From Solirubrobacteraceae bacterium (GTDB lineage: Bacteria > Actinomycetota > Thermoleophilia > Solirubrobacterales > Solirubrobacteraceae): a DNA stretch of 39,741 nucleotides. Position 1 is the first letter of the stretch. The number at the start of each line of letters is the position of its first letter. The translations under genes and the position numbers were made by a program. The notes below the pieces were generated by a model, which did not search any database, was not told where the DNA came from, and saw nothing but the letters and a program-made list of their open reading frames with translations. Shown here piece by piece: positions 33,971 to 39,741 of this stretch. The stretch spans positions 1-39,741 of the forward strand of contig JANWIP010000030.1 of the NCBI GenBank assembly GCA_025449845.1, in the 5' to 3' direction.

Positions 33971-34828
33971 ATGCCAAGAACAAGTTCACATACTGAAAGA
34001 CCCAACGGGGAGTGGACGCGAGTCGTGCCAAGCCTGCGCGAACCGCGCTACTCACAGTCGCTGGAGCGGGGCCTCGCAATCCTGGCCTGCTTCACACCCG
34101 AGCGTCCGGTGCTGGGGATCGCCGACATCGCTGACGAGCTGGGAATGAGCCGCTCGACCACCCATCGCTACGTGATCACGCTGGTGGCCTTGGGCTACTT
34201 GGAGCAGGGCGCGTCGCGTAAGTACCGTCTGGGTTTGCGCGTGACCGACCTGGGGATGTCGGCACTGAACTCAACGGGCCTGCGCGAGCACTCCCGTCCT
34301 TACCTTGAGGAGCTGCGTCAGCGCACGACCTACACGGTCAACCTCGCCGTACTCGACGGTCCAGAGATCCTCTACGTCGATCGCGCCCGCAGCTACCGCC
34401 GCGGCCAGAACCAAATCGATCTGGGCCTACGCCTGGGTTCGAGGTTGCCGGCGTACTGCACCTCGATGGGCAAGCTGCTGCTTGCGTATCTGCCTGAAGG
34501 TGAGCAAAAGGACCTGATCGGCGATATGAAGCTGGCCAAGCGAGCACCCAACAGCATCACCAGCAAGAAGGCGCTACGCAGCGAGCTGGAGCACGTGCGT
34601 GAGGAGGGCTTCGCCGTCAACGACGAGGAGCTCGCCGCCGGCCTGCACTCCATCTCCGCGCCCGTCCGCGCGGAGAGTAACGAGGTGGTTGCCGCCGTCA
34701 ACATGGCCGCCCACGCCTCGATGATCTCGCTGGAGGAGCTCGTCGATCACCTGGGACCACACCTGGTGTCAACCGCCGACCGCATCTCCGCCCGCCTCGG
34801 CTACCGCCGCGACGACGAGCGCGAGTAA
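33971..34828 (+). CDS. IclR-family transcriptional regulator
   Basis: 285 residues. The N-terminal winged HTH (about 27-90) has YSQSLERGLAILACFTPERP, LGIADIADELGMSRSTTHRY and LEQGASRKYRLGLRVTDLG. The effector domain follows with NLAVLDGPEILYVDRARSYR, LPAYCTSMGKLLLAYLPEGE and FAVNDEELAAGLHSISAPVR, all IclR hallmarks. IclR proteins usually control catabolic genes in response to small organic acids; the target is not evident here and autoregulation is suggested by the palindrome in its promoter. AAGGA lies 5 nt before the ATG. Its 3' end overlaps the convergent UDG gene by 28 bp. Confidence 0.95.
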   Translation: MPRTSSHTERPNGEWTRVVPSLREPRYSQSLERGLAILACFTPERPVLGIADIADELGMSRSTTHRYVITLVALGYLEQGASRKYRLGLRVTDLGMSALNSTGLREHSRPYLEELRQRTTYTVNLAVLDGPEILYVDRARSYRRGQNQIDLGLRLGSRLPAYCTSMGKLLLAYLPEGEQKDLIGDMKLAKRAPNSITSKKALRSELEHVREEGFAVNDEELAAGLHSISAPVRAESNEVVAAVNMAAHASMISLEELVDHLGPHLVSTADRISARLGYRRDDERE

Positions 34829-35658
34829 GCAAGCTCGCGCGCCCGCAGCAACACCGCGTCGATCATCGGCGCGGTGAGTCTGCCGGTGAACGTGTTCTGC
34901 TGGCTGGGGTGAAAGCAGCCGAGTAATGAGAGGCCCCCACCGGGATGCCCCGCGGCGTTTGCGCCGCCGGGGTTCTCGGTGTTGCCGGGGCCGGGGTGCG
35001 CGGCACCGCCCGGGTCCTTGGCAAGGTCCTTCCTCCCCTTGGCAAGGTCCTCTGCCCCATGGGAGAAGCGCGGGCGCGGGCGCGGCAATGGCTTTCCATC
35101 GAGCCCTGAGCGTAGCCGCAAGGCCGCGTCCCAGGCGAATGCCCCAAGACAGACAATCACGCGCACCGTCGGCAACAGCTCAAACTCGCGCAGGCTCCAC
35201 GGCAGGCAGTTGTCGCGCTCTTGGGGGGTGGGCTTGTTCGCAGGCGGAGCGCACCGAACGGCAGCTGTGATCCAAGCGTCGTGCAGCGTCAGACCATCAT
35301 CGATGCCCGTGGAGGTGGGCTGGTTGGCAAAGCCCGTGCGATACAGCGAGGCAAACAGGAAGTCCCCTGAGCGATCGCCGGTGAAGATGCGCCCCGTGCG
35401 GTTGCCCCCGTGCGCGGCAGGAGCGAGCCCGAGCAAGGCCACGCGTGCGGCAGGGTCGCCGAACCCCGGCAGTGGATGCGCGGCATAGTGCTGCCCGGCG
35501 AAGGAGGCCCGCGGTTCGCGCGCTGTCTGCTCGCGCCACGCGACCAGCCGGGGGCAGCGCCGGCAGCGCACCACCTCGCCAGCGAGCACCGCCAGAGCGT
35601 CTTCCCGCGACAGAGCGTCTTCCCGCGACAGAGCCTCATCCTGCGAAGCACCGCTCAC
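34801..35658 (-). CDS. Family 5 (UDGb-type) Fe-S uracil-DNA glycosylase
   Basis: 285 residues from the GTG at 35658 (a TTG at 35685 is possible). It removes uracil, and in UDGb also hypoxanthine and similar bases, from DNA. Motif 1 is LLGLAPAAHGGNRTGR and motif 2 is CFHPSQQNTFTGRLT. The Fe-S ligands are likely C32, C35, C136 and C151. Two tandem expansions mark it: an N-terminal SREDAL hexapeptide duplication (18-bp DNA repeat at 35593-35628), and an insert at about 199-242 rich in Gly/Pro/Asn that starts with a duplicated DLAK motif. The insert lies between the core and motif 2, where family members usually have a short loop. It is divergent from the lipoprotein gene by 26 bp. Confidence 0.9.
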   Translation of the reverse strand: MSGASQDEALSREDALSREDALAVLAGEVVRCRRCPRLVAWREQTAREPRASFAGQHYAAHPLPGFGDPAARVALLGLAPAAHGGNRTGRIFTGDRSGDFLFASLYRTGFANQPTSTGIDDGLTLHDAWITAAVRCAPPANKPTPQERDNCLPWSLREFELLPTVRVIVCLGAFAWDAALRLRSGLDGKPLPRPRPRFSHGAEDLAKGRKDLAKDPGGAAHPGPGNTENPGGANAAGHPGGGLSLLGCFHPSQQNTFTGRLTAPMIDAVLLRARELAYSRSSSRR

Positions 35659-35684
35659 GCCGGTCCCGTAGCCTCTAGCAGGCA

Positions 35685-36104
35685 ATGAGCGCAGCCCCTT
35701 TCAAACTACTGTCCATCGCCGCCACAGCGCTGTGCGCGCTGGCGCTGGCAGCTTGCGGGACTACGGTGTCGACAAGTGGATACAAGGGCGAAGAAAAGGC
35801 AGTGGCGCAGCGCGTCTCCGAATTCCAGAGCGACGCGACGGCGAGCGACGAGCAGAAGGTATGCGAAAACGACCTAGCCTCGCCGGTCAAGGCCCGACTG
35901 CAGACGGCGGGCAACACCTGCCAGAGCGCTCTCAAGCACCAGCTCAGCCAGATTGACACGCTGGAATTGAAGATCAAGTCGATTGCGGTCAAGGGCAACA
36001 TTGCCCTCGCACGTGTGACGAGCACCTGGTCGGGCAAGAGCCGCGAAAGCGCCTTGGCGCTGGTCAAAGAAGGCAGTGCCTGGCGCATTGCCGCGCTCCA
36101 GTAG
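35685..36104 (+). CDS. Small lipoprotein of unknown function
   Basis: 139 residues. The signal sequence ends ALAACG with lipobox Cys at residue 24, so it is probably a lipid-anchored extracytoplasmic protein. The mature part has a helical region (KAVAQRVSEFQSDATASDEQ), two Cys (KVCENDL and NTCQSAL) and a C-terminal beta section ending in KEGSAWRIAALQ. That ending resembles the NTF2-like/DUF4878 fold often seen in actinobacterial lipoproteins, so this fold is a tentative assignment. The gene starts 26 bp from the divergent UDG gene. Confidence 0.8.
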   Translation: MSAAPFKLLSIAATALCALALAACGTTVSTSGYKGEEKAVAQRVSEFQSDATASDEQKVCENDLASPVKARLQTAGNTCQSALKHQLSQIDTLELKIKSIAVKGNIALARVTSTWSGKSRESALALVKEGSAWRIAALQ

Positions 36105-36126
36105 CGGACGTGGCCCAGCTCTCCTC

Positions 36127-36199
36127 GGCAGGACTCGCGAGCCCGGCTCTCCGGGTCAGGACTCGGAGAGCCCGTCTCTCCGCGTCAGGACTCGGCGAG
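36127..36199 (-). repeat. 29-bp tandem repeat beginning inside the rmlB 3' end
   Basis: On the plus strand GTCAGGACTCGGAGAG (36155-36170) and GTCAGGACTCGGCGAG (36184-36199) are 29 bp apart, with a third, degraded copy at 36127-36141. The copy at 36184-36199 contains the rmlB stop codon and its last four codons (LAES), so the unit carries the stop. It fills most of the 80-bp gap between the convergent rmlB and lipoprotein genes. Confidence 0.85.
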
Positions 36200-37195
36200 A
36201 CCCAGCCCATACTGGCGCTGGTAGTACTCGCGGTAGTCGCCAGAGCGGATCGGCTGCCACCACCAGGCGTTCTCGCGATACCAGGCCACGGTCTCATCGA
36301 GGCCCTCCTGGAAGCGCACCTGCGGCTCCCACCCCAACGCGCGCACCTTCTGCGAGGAGAGCGAGTAGCGGCGGTCATGACCGGGGCGGTCGGTGACATG
36401 CTCGATCAGCGAGGCATCCGCGCCTGTCAGCTCAAGGATGCGCGTGACGACATCGAGGTTGACGCACTCATCGGGGCCGCCCGCGTTGTAGACCTCACCG
36501 GGAACCCCGTGTTGGAGCACATGCGCGATGGCGCGCGCGAAGTCGAGCACATGAATCCAGTTGCGCACCTGCTGCCCATCGCCGTAGACCGGCAGCCGAT
36601 CGCCGTGTAGGGCGTTGAGGACCATCAGAGGAATGAGCTTCTCGGGATACTGGTAGGGCCCGTAGTTGTTAGAGCCGCGACAGATGACGGCAGGCAGGTC
36701 ATAGGTGTGGAAGTAGCTGAGCACGAGTAGATCGGCGCCCGTCTTGGTGGCCGAGTAGGGCGAGGAGGGCCGCAGCGGCGAGTCCTCGGTGAAGGTGCCC
36801 TGCTCGATCGAGCCGTAGACCTCGTCGGTCGATACCTGCAGGTAGCGCAGCTGATGCTGGCGTGCCGCCTCAAGCAGCACATAGGTCCCCAACGCGTGCG
36901 TGGTTACGAACGCGTCAGGCTCGGCGATCGAGCGGTCGACGTGCGTCTCGGCGGCGAAGTTGACGATCGCCTCGGGCGCCGCGGCGGCGATCGCCTCGGC
37001 AACGGCGTCGGGGTCCTCAATCGCGCCGCGGATGAAGCGAAAGCCCGGATGGTCAACGAGATCGTGGAAGTTCTCCTCGCGCCCGGCATAAGTGAGCTTG
37101 TCGAGCACCGTGATCTCATCGCCGTGCTGGAGCAAGCGCAGGCGTACGAAATTGGAGCCGATGAAGCCGGCGCCGCCGCAAACGAGAAGCCTCAT
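36185..37195 (-). CDS. rmlB: dTDP-glucose 4,6-dehydratase
   Basis: 336 residues. It converts dTDP-glucose to dTDP-4-keto-6-deoxyglucose with a tightly bound NAD, the second step of dTDP-L-rhamnose synthesis. The Rossmann motif is CGGAGFIGSNFVR at the N-terminus. NFAAETHVDRSI, the active-site YLQVSTDEVYGS, the catalytic YSATKTGAD (YxxxK) and CRGSNNYGPYQYPEKLIPL are all typical. The C-terminal DRPGHDRRYSLSSQKVRALG is standard. It lies 27 bp downstream of rmlD. The 3' end carries the 29-bp repeat. Confidence 0.97.
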   Translation of the reverse strand: MRLLVCGGAGFIGSNFVRLRLLQHGDEITVLDKLTYAGREENFHDLVDHPGFRFIRGAIEDPDAVAEAIAAAAPEAIVNFAAETHVDRSIAEPDAFVTTHALGTYVLLEAARQHQLRYLQVSTDEVYGSIEQGTFTEDSPLRPSSPYSATKTGADLLVLSYFHTYDLPAVICRGSNNYGPYQYPEKLIPLMVLNALHGDRLPVYGDGQQVRNWIHVLDFARAIAHVLQHGVPGEVYNAGGPDECVNLDVVTRILELTGADASLIEHVTDRPGHDRRYSLSSQKVRALGWEPQVRFQEGLDETVAWYRENAWWWQPIRSGDYREYYQRQYGLGLAES

Positions 37196-37222
37196 ACGCA
37201 GATCATCCCAGGCCGGGCCAAC

Positions 37223-38098
37223 TCACGCTCGCGTGAGGCCGGCGCGTGCCGCGAGGTAGCCGGCGAGGCCGTCGCGCCAGTCGGGCATCGGCAATACCTC
37301 AGGGCGCTCAGAGGCGAGCACCGAGAAGGCCGGGCGCGGTGCGGGCCGGGCCATCTGCTCGGAGCTCGCAGGCTCAACCGCGCAGTCGACCTCGGCCTGC
37401 CGGAAGATCTCCTTGGCAAAGCCGTTCCAGGAGACCGCGCCACCCCCGGCGAGGTGCACGAGCCCACGGATCTCGCGTTCCAGTAGGCCGAGCAGCGCCG
37501 GCGCAAGGTGCCCGGTCCAGGTCGGCGAGCCGATCTGGTCATCGACAACCTGCACCGCCTCGCGCTCGGAGGCCAGGCGCAGCATGGTGTCCACAAAATT
37601 ACGTCCCTGCACCCCAAACAGCCAGGCGCTGCGCACGACCGTGTTGCGCGGCGAGGCGCCGAGCACGGCAAGCTCTCCTTCAAGCTTGGTCTTGCCATAG
37701 ACCGAGAGCGGCCCGGTGGCATCGGACTCGACATAGGGACGCGGTTCCCCGGCGCTGTCCAAAGGAGCATTGCCGGGAAAGACGTAGTCGGTTGAGAGAT
37801 GGAGTAGGGCCGCGCCCCGCGCGGCGGCGGCCGCGGCGAGGGCAGCAGCGCCTACCGCATTGACTGCCTGCGCCGCCTCGGGCCGGGACTCGGCGCCGTC
37901 GACGTCCGTCCAGGCGGCGCAGTTGATGACAGCCTCGGGCTGGTGGCGCTCGAAGTAGGCGAGCACGGCGTCGGCGTCGGTGATGTCGAGCTCGGGCAGG
38001 TCGATCGCCAGCAGCTCATGCCCGGCCTGCTCGGCGACGCGCAGCACGTCATAGGCGAGCATCCCCGCTCCCCCTGTGACGAGCAGTTTCAAAGGCAC
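37223..38098 (-). CDS. rmlD: dTDP-4-dehydrorhamnose reductase
   Basis: 291 residues. The last step, NADPH-dependent reduction to dTDP-L-rhamnose. It shows LLVTGGAGMLAYDVLRVAEQ, VINCAAWTDVDGAESRPEAA, LLHLSTDYVFPGNA, the catalytic VYGKTKLEGE (YxxxK), RSAWLFGVQGRNFVDTML and DDQIGSPTWTGHLA. It lies 43 bp after rmlA and 27 bp before rmlB, the middle gene of an rmlA-rmlD-rmlB operon. Confidence 0.96.
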   Translation of the reverse strand: MPLKLLVTGGAGMLAYDVLRVAEQAGHELLAIDLPELDITDADAVLAYFERHQPEAVINCAAWTDVDGAESRPEAAQAVNAVGAAALAAAAAARGAALLHLSTDYVFPGNAPLDSAGEPRPYVESDATGPLSVYGKTKLEGELAVLGASPRNTVVRSAWLFGVQGRNFVDTMLRLASEREAVQVVDDQIGSPTWTGHLAPALLGLLEREIRGLVHLAGGGAVSWNGFAKEIFRQAEVDCAVEPASSEQMARPAPRPAFSVLASERPEVLPMPDWRDGLAGYLAARAGLTRA

Positions 38099-38141
38099 CC
38101 CCGGGGATGCCTTTGCGCGGGGCGGTTCTTTTCAATCTCGC

Positions 38142-39233
38142 TCACAGGATCGAGATGTCCGAGTTGTCGCCGACCATGAAGCGGTAGGCCTTGGGCTGGC
38201 GCTCACCCCGGCGCACCGTGACATTGCGGCCAAGCAGAGATGACTCCATGCGCCCGTCGAGGTCACACACCGAGGATCCGGCTAGCAGGATGGAGTGCTC
38301 GACCTCGGCGTCAGAGACCGTGCAGCCCTCGCCGATCGCGGTATAGGGGCCGATGTAGCAGTCTTTGAGCTGAGCGCCGGCGCCGATGACGGCCGGCCCC
38401 CGCACGGTGGTGCGCTCAAGCCGTGCGCCCGCGGCGATGGCGACGCGCCCATCCACCCGCGAGTCGATCAACTCTCCCTCCTGAGAACCGACCAGGTTGT
38501 CGAGGATCAAACGGTTGGCCTCGAGCATGTCCTCAAGACGCCCCGTGTCCTTCCACCAGCCGCGCACGATGTGCGGCTCAACGCGCAGCCCCGAGTCCAC
38601 CACGTGCTGGATCGCATCGGTGATCTCAAGCTCCCCGCGCGGGGAGGGCTGGATCGCGCGCGCGGCAGCATGGATATGGGAGGTGAACATGTAGACGCCT
38701 ACGAGGGCGAGGTCGGTCGCCGGTTCAGAAGGCTTCTCCACCAGCCGCACAACCCGCCCCACCTCTCCTGGTGGCGCTGGGGCCAACTCGGCGACGCCGA
38801 AGTTCTCGGGATCGGGCACGGGTGTGAGCAGGATCAGCGCGTCCGGCGAGTGCTCGCGGAAGGCGGCCACGAGGTCTGCGATCCCCCCCTGCAGCAGATT
38901 GTCTCCGAGGTACATCACAAAGGGGTGCTCCCCGAGGAAGTCCTCCGCGGTAAGCACGGCATGGGCGAGCCCGAGCGGCTCGTCTTGCACGATGTAGGTG
39001 ATGCGCACCCCGAAGCGCGATCCGTCCCCTGCCGCCTGCTCGATCTCGGGCCCCGTCTCGGGCGCGATGATAATGCCGACCTCCTCGATCCCCGCCTCAG
39101 CCATCGCCTCGATGCCATAGAACAGCACGGGCTTGTTGGCGACAGGCACCAGCTGCTTGGCGCTGGTGTGCGTGATGGGCCGCAGGCGCGTGCCCTTGCC
39201 CCCGGAGAGGATCAATCCCTTGAGCGATTCCAT
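38142..39233 (-). CDS. rmlA: Glucose-1-phosphate thymidylyltransferase, long form with beta-helix tail
   Basis: 363 residues from the ATG at 39233. It makes dTDP-glucose from dTTP and glucose 1-phosphate. The nucleotide-binding signature is LSGGKGTRLRPITHTSAKQL then VPVANKPVLFYGIEAMAEAG. VMYLGDNLLQGG, LVEKPSEPATDLALVGVYMF, ELEITDAIQHVVDSG and GWWKDTGRLEDMLEANRLIL follow. The last 110 residues are hexapeptide-type repeats of a left-handed beta-helix (RLERTTVRGPAVIGAGAQLK). That long form is close to StrD-type enzymes of actinobacteria, so a sugar other than rhamnose is possible. Upstream frame extension is rejected; no clear Shine-Dalgarno precedes the ATG. Confidence 0.94.
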   Translation of the reverse strand: MESLKGLILSGGKGTRLRPITHTSAKQLVPVANKPVLFYGIEAMAEAGIEEVGIIIAPETGPEIEQAAGDGSRFGVRITYIVQDEPLGLAHAVLTAEDFLGEHPFVMYLGDNLLQGGIADLVAAFREHSPDALILLTPVPDPENFGVAELAPAPPGEVGRVVRLVEKPSEPATDLALVGVYMFTSHIHAAARAIQPSPRGELEITDAIQHVVDSGLRVEPHIVRGWWKDTGRLEDMLEANRLILDNLVGSQEGELIDSRVDGRVAIAAGARLERTTVRGPAVIGAGAQLKDCYIGPYTAIGEGCTVSDAEVEHSILLAGSSVCDLDGRMESSLLGRNVTVRRGERQPKAYRFMVGDNSDISIL

Positions 39234-39573
39234 GGCGCACGGGAGCCTACCGGCAGCGCGCAAAAAGGGTTGTTACGAGGCGGGGGGATCTCCGCCTCGC
39301 CCGTGACGCGCGCCAAGGCAGGCGGGGGCACGCGCCAAGGCCAGGCGGAGCATCAACCCGGGAGCGCAATCGACGCATACTCGCATAGTTGGAAAGCAAG
39401 GCAAAACCATCCTAAGTTAGAAACGACCTATCAGACCAAAGGCACCCGACACTATCTTTAGAAGTTGGAGAGTGAGGGCTGAACAGCCGATCTTCGAGAC
39501 ATCAGACAAGCGGCATTCGACAAGGGGGGCGACCTCCTAGCGTGCCGGGAGGCGAGGGCAGGGAAAGGTGATC
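39234..39573. other. Divergent intergenic region with a hairpin, a direct repeat and a possible promoter
   Basis: This lies between the starts of rmlA and the right-edge secreted gene. It holds a hairpin with an 8-bp stem (39276-39283 with 39292-39299, CGAGGCGG/CCGCCTCG) and a direct repeat of GCGCCAAGGC (39310 and 39332, period 22). A weak promoter-like TTGGAA-18-TAAGTT (39389-39418) points right, about 150 nt before the secreted gene. No gene is seen. Confidence 0.4.
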
Positions 39574-39741
39574 ATGCATAGGAGAGGTGTTCTGAGAATT
39601 TGGAATCGCGCCAAGCTCAAGCTTACGATCGCTTGCCTGGCAGCGCTGGGGACGCTGGCCGTGGGGGCCGCAGGGGCAAGCGCCACGCCATACATCGACG
39701 TCTGCACAGGTCTGGGAAATCCGGCCCTCTGCTCCAATGGC
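39574..39741 (+). CDS. Secreted protein, partial (runs off right edge)
   Basis: The first 56 residues only. MHRRGVLRIWNRAKLKLTIA then CLAALGTLAVGAAGASAT is a long basic n-region and hydrophobic core with an AGASA-T signal peptidase I-like site at about residue 38. The mature start PYIDVCTGLGNPALCSNG has two Cys and is consistent with an exported protein. GGGAAAGG lies about 5 nt before the ATG. The family is not recognisable from this fragment. Confidence 0.6.
   Translation, partial: MHRRGVLRIWNRAKLKLTIACLAALGTLAVGAAGASATPYIDVCTGLGNPALCSNG

Overview
The window is a high-GC, gene-dense chromosomal segment with no phage, plasmid, insertion-sequence or CRISPR genes. The gene content points to an actinobacterium: a DUF2342-type metalloprotease, a PAC2 protein, an Mrp ATPase without the usual CxxC, a long RmlA with a left-handed beta-helix tail, groES with CIRCE operators, and several starts that look leaderless. 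The two truncated secreted proteins at the window edges and the double-domain TetR regulator resemble proteins I associate with class Thermoleophilia (Solirubrobacterales). That placement is an inference; no rRNA is present to test it.

Left third (1-14.9 kb): a partial secreted protein; a PilB/GspE ATPase behind a YhaM-like OB-HD nuclease; a PAC2 protein; a helicase-family protein that keeps its nuclease but has lost its motor; a DUF2342 metalloprotease followed by about 745 bp of non-coding repeats and a tRNA-Thr relic; a small basic protein with a strong terminator; Mrp, a 7Fe ferredoxin, an NDUFA9-like SDR, an amidase, citrate synthase and a PEBP-like lipoprotein.

Middle (14.9-28.2 kb): groES-groEL with a promoter flanked by two CIRCE boxes; a Crp-Nudix-ASCH operon; a secreted protein behind a 20-bp tandem array; an unrecognised HxxxH protein; GDPD; a tandem TetR; and a full-length Lhr helicase.

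Right third (28.2-39.7 kb): an AsnO/VioC-like oxygenase with a 3' repeat array; lysS followed by a methyltransferase, with an AlaX-like editing protein divergent from lysS; an IclR regulator; a family 5 uracil-DNA glycosylase; a small lipoprotein; the dTDP-rhamnose genes rmlA-rmlD-rmlB (no rmlC seen); and the start of another secreted protein.

The most unusual feature is a recurring pattern rather than one gene. At the 3' ends of at least four genes (the DUF2342 protease, the secreted protein at 18987, the oxygenase and rmlB) there is a short tandem array. Each array has its own sequence, and the first copy includes the last codons and the stop codon of the gene, so stop-codon-bearing copies run into the intergenic space. 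The same taste for short-period duplication shows inside coding regions (Nudix, UDG, methyltransferase, YhaM-like and Lhr proteins) and in the 20-bp promoter array. This suggests a genome-wide tandem-duplication process, possibly linked to gene ends, that is worth testing across the whole genome.
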